A stretch of 64,000 nucleotides of DNA, taken from Lachnospiraceae bacterium. GTDB lineage: Bacteria > Bacillota > Clostridia > Lachnospirales > Lachnospiraceae. Below are positions 41,897 to 49,770 of the stretch, piece after piece (the stretch's first letter is position 1; each line of letters begins with the position of its first letter). The stretch is taken from the NCBI GenBank assembly GCA_902363665.1, contig CABJAW010000018.1, positions 1-64,000 of the forward strand, written 5' to 3'. The translations under genes were made by a program, and so were the position numbers. The notes below the pieces were generated by a model, which saw nothing but the letters and a program-made list of their open reading frames with translations, searched no databases and was not told the origin of the DNA.

Positions 41897-43036
41897 CTAA
41901 AACTGTGTTCCGTAAAGGTCTGTTACAAATGTCCAGAATGCATCTCTGTCGATGTTGAATACGATCTGTACATTCTTAGAGGAGTAAGGTCCATTGCCGC
42001 TTTCCCATGTTGTTGCATTTGCATAGCTATAGGAAGTTCTGTTGCAGTCAATTGCCAGATCTCTGTTTTCTGTTTCGGTAATCAGATCCGGGCAAAGGAA
42101 GATTCCTGCCGTAATAGCATCCCAGCAATAATGTGACTGTGTCGGATTTTCTTCATAACTCGGATATACACGATCCATAAACAGCTGTGTAATTGCAGTA
42201 TTGTTCTTCTCTTTCATCATATCAAATACATCTTTTGCAAGCGGAACCTTGGATGCGATGTCGTGCGGAACAACGATCTGATACGGGAAATCATTATTCA
42301 GACAGATCTGAACAGATTCCGGATCATAGAACCAGTTGAACTCTCCACACACATTGGCATTTCCAGGAACATCGATTGCGCCGCCCATGTAAATGATACC
42401 TGCTGTATTTTCAGCAAATGTCGGATCCATCATGCAGGCTAATGCCACGTTTGTGCAGGCACCAACTGCAAAAATTGTTACCTTTCCAGGATTTTCTTTT
42501 ACAGATTTAATCATAAATTCTGCCGCATTCATATCTGTCTGCGCATCTGTTTTAGAATATCCCCAAGATTCATTAAGTAAATCTCCAAGATTATGATAAT
42601 CGTTTGGCGATACGTACTGCGAAAGCTCACGATATCCTCCCGTCCACTGGAATCCGCCTGTAATTGGCTGATCTTTTTCCAGGTCACGGAATCCCATGAT
42701 CGGCACATCCGTTCCAACGTATACCAGAATATCGGTTCTGTCGATTGCTTCCAGCTGATTCAGAATCGCATTTGCACCAGTTGCACAGATTTCATTTCCA
42801 CCAACAGATGTTACGCCAAGAAGATCGATCCAGCCGGCTGCATCTGCCTGTGTCAAAATATACATACAGTATGCATCGTCACCAAGGTAACCCATATCAC
42901 AGTCAAAAATTACTTTGTTATCTTCTGCATTCGTTACAATACTGTAATCCTCCAGTGCTGCGGATGCAGAGGTCGGTGCCATAACGCCTCCCAACATTGT
43001 TGCTGCAAGTGCCATTGATACTACTTTCTTCTTCAT
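41897..43036 (-). CDS. Exported inosine/uridine-type nucleoside hydrolase, paralogue 2
   Basis: The 379-residue protein has a signal peptide (cleavage near ASA, residue 26) and a nucleoside hydrolase fold. The Ca-binding aspartate cluster reads D45-C-D47-M-G-Y-L-G-D53-D54, the long-spaced variant of DxDxGxDD. Later motifs are GVTSVGGNEI, the central IYMGGAIDVPGN-N, EFNWFYDPESVQICL and a C-terminal W-D-A-I-T-A with the conserved Asp. Family enzymes cleave the N-glycosidic bond of nucleosides. Most bacterial members are cytosolic, so export is unusual. It lies in tandem with a paralogue. Confidence 0.88.
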   Translation of the reverse strand: MKKKVVSMALAATMLGGVMAPTSASAALEDYSIVTNAEDNKVIFDCDMGYLGDDAYCMYILTQADAAGWIDLLGVTSVGGNEICATGANAILNQLEAIDRTDILVYVGTDVPIMGFRDLEKDQPITGGFQWTGGYRELSQYVSPNDYHNLGDLLNESWGYSKTDAQTDMNAAEFMIKSVKENPGKVTIFAVGACTNVALACMMDPTFAENTAGIIYMGGAIDVPGNANVCGEFNWFYDPESVQICLNNDFPYQIVVPHDIASKVPLAKDVFDMMKEKNNTAITQLFMDRVYPSYEENPTQSHYCWDAITAGIFLCPDLITETENRDLAIDCNRTSYSYANATTWESGNGPYSSKNVQIVFNIDRDAFWTFVTDLYGTQF

Positions 43037-43078
43037 GAGTTTCGCTCCTTTCTTTAAGCATATTTTCTATTTTTGCCG

Positions 43079-43102
43079 GATCCGGTACTTCATACCGGAC
43101 CC
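43079..43102. other. Hairpin between the two nucleoside hydrolase genes
   Basis: TCCGGTA and TACCGGA with a 5-nt loop, extended outward by nearly complementary GGA/CCC. The minus-strand transcript lacks a following U run, so it is probably a stabilising or processing hairpin. Confidence 0.45.
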
Positions 43103-43135
43103 GATCCTGCTCGTTCTTAACGTTTTTAAACGAAT

Positions 43136-44323
43136 TTAAACGTTGGTTGTCAGAATATCTACATAGAAGTCCCAGAATGCCTCTCTGTCAATGTCAAACA
43201 GAATATCGCACTTCTGTACGCCGTACGGCATTCCTTCGCCTGTTTCTACATCACGGTTACGTGATGTCCACCAGCTGATTGCATTTCCGTAGCCCGGGCC
43301 GTAATTTGTGTCTACTGTCAGGTATCTTTCCTGGATATCTGTTGCAATTTCCGGATGGAGCCATACTGCTGCTGTAATGGAATCCCATACATAGCTTGAC
43401 GCTTCCGGATTCTCTTCAAATCTCTGTGCCTGTCCTTCAACGATAAGCTTTGAAATTTCATTACCCTGTTTTTCTACGATGCGATCATAAACATCTTTTG
43501 TATAGAATACAGCCTCAGCGATATCGTTCGGAACAACGAGCTGATTTTTCCATTCTGCGTTCAGACAAATCCGAATACCTTCCGGATCATAGTACCAGTT
43601 GAACTCTGCAGTAGTATTACAGTTTCCAGGAACATCCACTGCACCACCCATGTAAATTACGCCTGCTGCATCCTCTACAATGGTCGGGTCCTTTCTTACT
43701 GCAAGTGCCATATTCGTGCCTGCGCCGATTACGAAAATAGTAACCTCTCCCGGATACTTGTGAACCTGCTCAATAATGAAATCAATTGCATGCTCATCCT
43801 GTGCTTCTGTCTCTGCATATCCGTATTTCGGTTCGCTTGGAAGGTTCTTATAATCTGTCGGTCTCTTTGTTACATCTCCGAAAGTTTTTTCGTCCCAATC
43901 CCAGTAAGCACCACTGTACTCCGGCATACCCCAAATCTGACTCTCTGCTTCCATATTACGGAATCCCATCAGCGGGATATCTGTTCCCATATAAACCGGA
44001 ATGTCCGATCTGCCGATCAACTCCAGCTGTCTCAGCGCTGCGGTTGTTCCCGGTGCACAAAATGTATTTCCACCTACTGTAGTAACACCAAGGAAATCAC
44101 ACTCGCCAAGGCTGTCTGCCTGTGCCAGCATAAACATTACAATCGCATCATCATTCAGATAACTCATATCTGTATCAAGAATTGCTCTTTTTACCTCCGG
44201 AGTTTCTGCTGTTGCTTCTACAGCTGCCTCTGTTGTCGCCTCTTCAGCAAAGGACACTGCCGGAACTGCCATTGATGCTGCCATACTCACTGCTAAAGTC
44301 GCTGCCATAAGTTTTCTCTTCAT
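43136..44323 (-). CDS. Exported inosine/uridine-type nucleoside hydrolase, paralogue 1
   Basis: The 395-residue protein has a signal peptide ending at SFA-EE (residue 26) and a Thr/Glu/Ala linker (about 27-43), then the nucleoside hydrolase fold. Motifs are DTDMSYLNDDA, GVTTVGGNTF, IYMGGAVDVPGNCN, EFNWYYDPEGIRICL and YVWDSITAAVWL. The Gly of DxDxG is Ser here. It is clearly related to the next gene, pointing to local duplication with divergent specificity (for example purine versus pyrimidine nucleosides). The TEA linker implies a surface location. Confidence 0.88.
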   Translation of the reverse strand: MKRKLMAATLAVSMAASMAVPAVSFAEEATTEAAVEATAETPEVKRAILDTDMSYLNDDAIVMFMLAQADSLGECDFLGVTTVGGNTFCAPGTTAALRQLELIGRSDIPVYMGTDIPLMGFRNMEAESQIWGMPEYSGAYWDWDEKTFGDVTKRPTDYKNLPSEPKYGYAETEAQDEHAIDFIIEQVHKYPGEVTIFVIGAGTNMALAVRKDPTIVEDAAGVIYMGGAVDVPGNCNTTAEFNWYYDPEGIRICLNAEWKNQLVVPNDIAEAVFYTKDVYDRIVEKQGNEISKLIVEGQAQRFEENPEASSYVWDSITAAVWLHPEIATDIQERYLTVDTNYGPGYGNAISWWTSRNRDVETGEGMPYGVQKCDILFDIDREAFWDFYVDILTTNV

Positions 44324-44465
44324 TTGTTAATCCTCCTGTTTGCCTTAATTGTTTTTTCATGCTTCTTTTGTGATAATAAATAACAAGTACATCAAAACAA
44401 ATACATTAAGCTCTATTCTTAAAAGCTCTTTACTTTTGCCTCCTTCCATTTTTCATTTTTTTATT

Positions 44466-45353
44466 TCACTGTTTCAATGTTTTCATTACTTCCTGGATCG
44501 TCGGAATCGAAGCAACCGCTCCTTCTCTTGATACTGCAATAGAAGCCGCTTTTGATGCGATTCTCAATGCTTCTGAAATATCATACTCTTCTAGCAACCC
44601 GGCAATGAAAAATCCTGTAAATGTATCTCCTGCTGCTGTCGTATCCACTGCCTTGGTCGGAAAGATGTCCTGATGAATTTCCCGATTGGCATCTGCGTAG
44701 GTTGCTCCGGCTCGTCCAAGTGTTAAAACAAATTTTGCATCCGGCAATTTTTCCCGTAACGCTTTAAGCATTTTTTCCGGTTCTGACTGTCCGGTAAATT
44801 GTTCTCCTTCCACTTCATTCAATAAAAACAAATATATTTTTGAAAAATCACATTTTTTCAATTTGTCATCAAACGGAGATGGATTCAGAATAATTCGCAT
44901 TCCCTTCTCGTATGCTTTGTCAATAATGTAATCCAGCAAATTAATCTCATTTTGCAGCAACAGATAATCTCCTGCATTAAAATCCGAAAGAACATAATCC
45001 ATATATTCTTTTGTCTGCATTTGATTTGTCCCGCCAAATAAAATAATGCTGTTCTGGCCCTTTTTATCGACCTGGATCACTGTGTGCCCGCCTGAAACCG
45101 GAAGTTTTTTCAAATACTTTGTATTTACTCCATATTCTCTGCAGGCATCCAGCAACAAATCTCCATCTTCTCCGATCATTCCCGCGTGATAAACCGGTAC
45201 TCCGGCTTTTGCAAGTGCGATTGACTGATTCAATCCTTTGCCCCCGCAAAATATATTCAAATCATCTGACAGGATCGTTTCTCCTTCTTTCACGATATGA
45301 TCAACTGAATATACATGATCCACATTCAACGATCCATAATTCAATATCTTCAC
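44466..45353 (-). CDS. Ribokinase (PfkB family)
   Basis: The sequence from the GTG at 45353 encodes 295 residues with the family motifs GSLNVDHVY, GGKGLNQSIALAKAG and D-T-T-A-A-G-D-T-F (catalytic Asp). Length and start agree with ribokinases. GTG was chosen because AAGGAGG lies 12 nt upstream and the family begins at this point; an ATG 36 codons further up has no site and would overlap the promoter. The enzyme makes ribose-5-phosphate (or phosphorylates a related sugar). It is the first gene of the nucleoside/ribose operon. Confidence 0.88.
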   Translation of the reverse strand: MKILNYGSLNVDHVYSVDHIVKEGETILSDDLNIFCGGKGLNQSIALAKAGVPVYHAGMIGEDGDLLLDACREYGVNTKYLKKLPVSGGHTVIQVDKKGQNSIILFGGTNQMQTKEYMDYVLSDFNAGDYLLLQNEINLLDYIIDKAYEKGMRIILNPSPFDDKLKKCDFSKIYLFLLNEVEGEQFTGQSEPEKMLKALREKLPDAKFVLTLGRAGATYADANREIHQDIFPTKAVDTTAAGDTFTGFFIAGLLEEYDISEALRIASKAASIAVSREGAVASIPTIQEVMKTLKQ

Positions 45354-45442
45354 CAGATCCAGATGCCTCCTTCCTTTCGCCCGTACATTTTTATTGTGTA
45401 TTTTTTTATTAAAATGTTTTCGTAAATCATTTTCGTAATGCG

Positions 45443-45471
45443 ATATTACCTCTTTTCCCATTTTGTGTCAA
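45443..45471 (-). promoter_or_regulatory. Promoter of the ribokinase/nucleoside operon
   Basis: Minus strand perfect TTGACA (45466-45471), a 17-bp spacer and TAATAT (45443-45448), about 85 bp upstream of the ribokinase GTG. Confidence 0.6.
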
Positions 45472-45564
45472 TGCATTTTTCGTTATTTTATCCGTTTTGT
45501 AAATAGTTAATAATTTATCATTCGGCGTTTTGTTCATTTTGTCGGTTTGTTTTTCTGAATTTTA

Positions 45565-45593
45565 TTGCATCACATCTCATTATCGTTTATAAT
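45565..45593 (+). promoter_or_regulatory. Promoter of the LacI-PfkB fusion gene
   Basis: TTGCAT (45565-45570), a 17-bp spacer and a perfect TATAAT (45588-45593). The leader of about 170 nt to the ATG at 45769 contains the T-rich TTTTCGTA repeats. Confidence 0.65.
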
Positions 45594-45768
45594 AAAATCA
45601 TTATTTTCCGTATCATTTCTCTCGTTTATCACCAACACTGCTGCAGTTTTGATTTTCAGATTCTTTGTTTTTCGTATTTCTGTTTTTCGTATTTCTGTTT
45701 TTTGTTTTTTATTTTTCGTATCTTTTACTATTTTTTGTTATCTTGTTATCACTGAAAGGATTTCTATT

Positions 45769-47688
45769 ATGACAATAACTGATATTGCACGAATGGCCGG
45801 AGTCTCCGCCTCCACGGTTTCAAAAATTATCAACGGAAAAGACGAGCACATTAATCCGCAGACGCGGACACGAGTCCTTGAAATTGTAAAAGAATACAAT
45901 TTCACCCCCTACAGTACCGTAAAAAATATTTCTCCGACCAAAAAATTTCTTCTCGGCGTCCTGCTGCGTTCAGCGAAACAGTCCGACAATATGCTTCACG
46001 GAATTCTGCATGCTGCCCAGAACCGCGGCTACGGAATTCTTCTTCTGGAAAGCTACTATGATCTGACACAGGAAACAAAGCATATAACAAAGCTGTGTGC
46101 AAACAGAGTGGATGGCATCATATGGGAACCGGCTTCCCCCAACAGTCTTTCTTCTGTGGCTATATTAGAACGCCACAACATACCTTACTGCATCACAGGA
46201 AATTATAATTTTCCATCCGCGTATCGAATTGATTTTCACAAAATCGGGAATCTTCTGACTCAGAAACTGATAGACAGCAAACACTCACATATCGCCTGTT
46301 TGCTGAAAGAAGAAAATGCAGATTCAGACTTATTTCTGGAAGGCTATCACAAATGCTTATATGATAATCATCTTCCTTTTTCGAAAAACAATATTTATTA
46401 CGATCCAGGCAAAGAATTTATTCAGGAAATTATCAAGTGCCATTACACGGCTGTTGTCTGTAACCACTATGAATTATCTTTGTCTCTGTATGAAATGCTG
46501 GACAAGCAGCACATTCATATTCCGGAGGATTTTTCCTTAACCAGCATTTTACCCTCCTACACGCCCGATGTTTATCTTCCTGAAATTTCCGGAATTTCTG
46601 TGCCTTTTTATGACTTTGGCGTTCACCTGTGCGAGGATCTGATCGACACCTGCGAAAAAATCCCCAACAAAGAATGTTCGTATACCGTTCCCCTGCCGCT
46701 TGACCTGAATCATAAAAAAAGCATAGCCACGCCTAATTCGCCTCATAAAAATTTTGTGATCGTCGGTTCGATCCATCAGGATACAACCTTCAACGTCAGT
46801 GAACTACCGCAGTCAGGACGCACACTCAAAATTTCAAGTTCCGTATCCACTCTGGGCGGAAAGGGCGCCAATCAGGCGGTGGGAATTGCAAAACTAAACG
46901 GCAACGCTCATTTGATTGCTGCCGTCGGAAATGATTATGACGCAAGCCTGGTTCTCAACATGCTGGACGAAGAAAATATCTCCACCTCCGGAATTTGCAG
47001 AAATAAATCCAGCAAAACCGGAAAGGCCTACATCTATCTGGAAAATGACGGTGAAAGTGCCATTACGATTCTGCCCGGTGCAAATGATATGCTTACACCG
47101 GAAAACATCCGTAAAAAAGAAGGATTCTTCAAGCACTGCCGTTTTTGTCTTCTGTCTAACGAGATTCCAATCGAAACCGTGATCACCGCAGCCGAAATTG
47201 CAAAGCAAAACGGTGTCGAAACCATTTTCAAGCCGGCTGCACTTAAGGAATTTCCTCCGCATCTGTGTGAAAACATTGATATTTTCATACCGAACCGCAG
47301 AGAAGCAGCTGAGCTATGTCCGCAGTATTCTTCCGTCGAGCAGCAGGCTGATTTCTTTTATCACCTTGGGATTCCAACCGTCATTATCACGCTTGGCTCC
47401 AAAGGCTGTTACCTCAAAACCGCTGAGCATGCTCAATTTTTCCCGGCTGTCGACTTAAATGCCATCGACACAACCGGAGGCGCAGACGCCTTTATCTCTG
47501 CCTTTGCCACCTATCGCAGTGAAGACTATACGCTGGAACAGTCTATCCAGATCGCTACAATTGCTGCTGCTTTCTGCGTTTCCAGACAAGGCGTACACTC
47601 TGCCTTGATTGACAAAAACAGTCTTGAAATGTATCTTGCAAAGAAACACCCGGATCTCTTAAAGCCAGATCATATGATCGCCGGTTAA
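45769..47688 (+). CDS. LacI-type regulator fused to a PfkB/ribokinase domain
   Basis: The 639-residue protein combines three parts. A LacI helix-turn-helix (about 1-50, MTITDIARMAGVSASTVSKI) is followed by a periplasmic-binding-like sensor domain (about 58-320) and a complete ribokinase-like domain (about 333-630). The kinase part has GGKGANQAVG (Gly363-) and the nucleotide/anion site D567-T-T-G-G-A-D573, where the usual G-A-G-D is altered to G-G-A-D. It is divergent from the ribokinase operon and almost surely regulates it. The kinase domain may sense ribose or ATP instead of, or as well as, catalysing. ATG 45769 follows GAAAGGA; a longer upstream frame is a low-complexity Phe/Ser-rich leader and is not coding. 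Confidence 0.9.
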   Translation: MTITDIARMAGVSASTVSKIINGKDEHINPQTRTRVLEIVKEYNFTPYSTVKNISPTKKFLLGVLLRSAKQSDNMLHGILHAAQNRGYGILLLESYYDLTQETKHITKLCANRVDGIIWEPASPNSLSSVAILERHNIPYCITGNYNFPSAYRIDFHKIGNLLTQKLIDSKHSHIACLLKEENADSDLFLEGYHKCLYDNHLPFSKNNIYYDPGKEFIQEIIKCHYTAVVCNHYELSLSLYEMLDKQHIHIPEDFSLTSILPSYTPDVYLPEISGISVPFYDFGVHLCEDLIDTCEKIPNKECSYTVPLPLDLNHKKSIATPNSPHKNFVIVGSIHQDTTFNVSELPQSGRTLKISSSVSTLGGKGANQAVGIAKLNGNAHLIAAVGNDYDASLVLNMLDEENISTSGICRNKSSKTGKAYIYLENDGESAITILPGANDMLTPENIRKKEGFFKHCRFCLLSNEIPIETVITAAEIAKQNGVETIFKPAALKEFPPHLCENIDIFIPNRREAAELCPQYSSVEQQADFFYHLGIPTVIITLGSKGCYLKTAEHAQFFPAVDLNAIDTTGGADAFISAFATYRSEDYTLEQSIQIATIAAAFCVSRQGVHSALIDKNSLEMYLAKKHPDLLKPDHMIAG

Positions 47689-47710
47689 CCCGGTCAGTTT
47701 CGCGTAAAGA

Positions 47711-47777
47711 GGACATAAGCATTCCACCGCTTAGTGCTCCGCGCACTTGAAGCGGGGGAATGCTTACCTGCGTTCAA
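47711..47777. repeat. Family B mini-element, copy 1
   Basis: TAAGCATTCCACCGCTTAGT and GCTCCGCGCACTTGAAGCGG form a long palindromic hairpin, and the right end is CTGCGTTCAA (47768-47777), shared with the other two copies. It lies between the LacI-PfkB gene and the terminator of the phosphatase gene. Confidence 0.75.
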
Positions 47778-47831
47778 TACAAGAGCTGGATCAGAAAGCA
47801 GAAAAAGAGCTGCTGCTCTACATCCGAAAAC

Positions 47832-47880
47832 AAAAAAAGGAGCTGCCGCTCCACAGATTTCTCTATGAAACGTCAGCTCC
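47832..47880 (-). terminator. Terminator of the exported HAD phosphatase gene
   Basis: Minus strand GGAGCTG and CAGCTCC close a structured loop and are followed by seven T (47832-47838). Confidence 0.65.
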
Positions 47881-47922
47881 CCATCACGGTCACTGCGGGA
47901 GAAAAATTTTAATATTCAATCA

Positions 47923-49269
47923 TTATTCAGCCGGACGTACCAGCACCTCTTCTGTCGTGCCAAGCAGGATAGAATACTCTGACGGGCGAAGCTGTCCCTT
48001 ATTCTCATCTCTGCCCTGAAGCACAAAGCGTGCATCCGCATTTCCGATCGTCTCAGCTGCCTCAGCAGAGCCCTGCCAGATCGGATCACTTGTCTTACGG
48101 TAGCGGTTGAAGATAACGCCGAGCTGTGTATCTCCGCTCTCCATCCAGTCAGTCATCATGTTCCAGTCACCTGCGCTGTCGCCAAATACCATCAGAGGTC
48201 CTGCACCGTCATAATTCGGAGCAATAAAGTTGGTGATCGTTGTGCTCTTTCCTGCAGCCTGGGTCTGTGCACATTTTCCTTCGCCGCCCCAGTTGTAGTC
48301 ATACTCGTTCGTGTAGGTTCCGTCTTCTCCAAGCACGTTGCGCATTGCGAATACATGATCCTCCGGAATATTGTAGCCGAAATTATCATTTGCTGCGCGG
48401 ATTACATCGATAAACGATGCGGAAATGATATATACATCAATATCATTTGCCATCAGGGTCTGATAGAGATCCTGCAGCTCATCCGTAAACGTTATGCCGG
48501 TGATAAAGCTTGTGGAGATAATGCCGCTTTCGCCCTCAAGCTCAACCGGTGAAGTCCAGGTCTCCTTGCTGTATCTGCCATACTCAGACCAGTAGGTGTG
48601 GGATGCAAGTGCCAGATCATATACTTCGTCCGGTGTCATTCCGGTGAAGAGGTATGTGACCCACGGATAAGATACGGATGCATCAAACGTATCTCCGACT
48701 GCGCTGTACATGTAGCGCAGCTTGGCTGCAAAATCCTCATACTGATTCGTTGCATGAATGTAAGTCAGGTCGTGCGTTCCGCCTGCCCCAAAGCCCTCAT
48801 AATTTTCATACAGCCACTGATAATCTGAAGTGATATCGGCAACGAGATTTGCTACCGTCACATCACTGTCTGTCAGATTCTTTCCGACCGGCTCATCCAC
48901 CGACGGAATCTGCGTTTCCAGAACGTCTGCAAGATTTTCCGGGGCAATCTTGAACTCCAGATTTTCAATCTGATAAGCAAGAAGCGCTTCTTCTACGTCA
49001 AAAATAGCGGAAGTGTTATCAAAGTCAAATACTACATACCGTCCGCTGCCTGCATTGGCATCGATCACTGCCTGAATGCGTGCGCGGGTGGCCGGAGCCC
49101 AGTTGCCTTCCATCAGTGTTTTGGCATCGGCCTTGTCTGTTTCCTCACTTACAACAGCCACCGCAGCTTCGGTTGTTTCTTCCGCATATACCGAAACAGG
49201 CCAAAGACTGGTTGTAGCAAGCATGATCATGGACAGGAATAATCCGGTCTGCTGGGTTCTCTTTCTCAT
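47923..49269 (-). CDS. Exported HAD-superfamily phosphatase
   Basis: The 448-residue protein has a signal peptide ending at VYA-EE (residue 29) and a short TEA-like linker. The HAD core shows motif I FDFDNT (nucleophile Asp82, acid Asp84), motif II Ser in IISASF and motif IV FGDSAGDWNMM. An inserted cap (about 100-300) is large. The family is close to secreted haloacid-dehalogenase-type acid phosphatases; the natural substrate is not readable. Its position beside exported nucleoside hydrolases suggests removal of phosphate from nucleotides outside the cell. ATG 49269 follows GGAGGGAAG. Confidence 0.87.
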   Translation of the reverse strand: MRKRTQQTGLFLSMIMLATTSLWPVSVYAEETTEAAVAVVSEETDKADAKTLMEGNWAPATRARIQAVIDANAGSGRYVVFDFDNTSAIFDVEEALLAYQIENLEFKIAPENLADVLETQIPSVDEPVGKNLTDSDVTVANLVADITSDYQWLYENYEGFGAGGTHDLTYIHATNQYEDFAAKLRYMYSAVGDTFDASVSYPWVTYLFTGMTPDEVYDLALASHTYWSEYGRYSKETWTSPVELEGESGIISTSFITGITFTDELQDLYQTLMANDIDVYIISASFIDVIRAANDNFGYNIPEDHVFAMRNVLGEDGTYTNEYDYNWGGEGKCAQTQAAGKSTTITNFIAPNYDGAGPLMVFGDSAGDWNMMTDWMESGDTQLGVIFNRYRKTSDPIWQGSAEAAETIGNADARFVLQGRDENKGQLRPSEYSILLGTTEEVLVRPAE

Positions 49270-49693
49270 AGCTTCCCTCCTTGAATTATTTAACCGGGTA
49301 TCTACCCGGTTATGAGTCAGCAGGCAGATATTTTCAATCTGCCTTGGTTCCGCAGTCGGTATTTTCACGGAGACTTACCTGCCGAATCCTCTTCGGCTGT
49401 GATTTACTTCCCGCCAGTGTGGGATACCGCTTTCTCTCCGCCCTCCACTGACACTGTGTTTCTCCCGCAATTCCATGAGCCGATTGTAACATGCCCGTCT
49501 CCAGTTTTCAATATAAAAAGCGTAATTTGCACTTAAAATCTGTTATTTTTTTATCAAAAATATTTTATTCATGTTTTTTACGTTACAATTTGTTTTTTTC
49601 AGAAAAAATACCATGCTTTTCTGTCAAAATACCTGATTTGCAGCATCAGAAAAATACCAGTTTTTTCAACTTCTCCGCTTGCAGAATTATAAG
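49270..49693. other. Repeat-bearing, AT-rich intergenic region
   Basis: No convincing gene is visible. A perfect 9-bp hairpin AACCGGGTA/TACCCGGTT lies at 49290-49309, and a family-A-like stem GGCAGAT/ATCTGCC at 49324-49344. From about 49550 to 49690 the sequence is AT-rich with T runs and probably contains the phosphatase promoter, although I could not assign clear -35 and -10 boxes. Confidence 0.5.
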
Positions 49694-49751
49694 AAATCCA
49701 CCGCTTAGTGCTCTGCGCACCTGAAGCGGTGGAATGCTTATCTGCGTTCAA
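49694..49751. repeat. Family B mini-element, copy 2
   Basis: CCACCGCTTAGTGCTCTGCG and CACCTGAAGCGGTGGAATGC form a hairpin with CCACCGCTT/AAGCGGTGG arms. It ends in CTGCGTTCAA (49742-49751), adjacent to the stop of the NSS transporter gene. Confidence 0.75.
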
Positions 49752-49770
49752 ATATTTTCGCCCGATCTGC

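Larger units (their letters stand above)
45417..45720. repeat. Cluster of TTTTCGTA motifs in the divergent regulatory region
   Basis: TTTTCGTA occurs at 45417-45424, 45430-45437, 45669-45676, 45684-45691 and 45713-45720, and TTTTCGTT at 45477-45484. Two lie in an exact 15-bp tandem repeat (TTTTTCGTATTTCTG, 45668-45697). The set spans both divergent leaders, as expected of regulator half-sites, but the region is T-rich, so part may be compositional. Confidence 0.4.

Noticed and set aside
45565..45768. N-terminal extension of the LacI-PfkB protein (68 codons, Phe/Ser-rich)
   Set aside because: LacI proteins start at the helix-turn-helix; the extension overlaps the promoter -35 and comes from T-rich leader sequence, and a proper ribosome binding site precedes the ATG at 45769.
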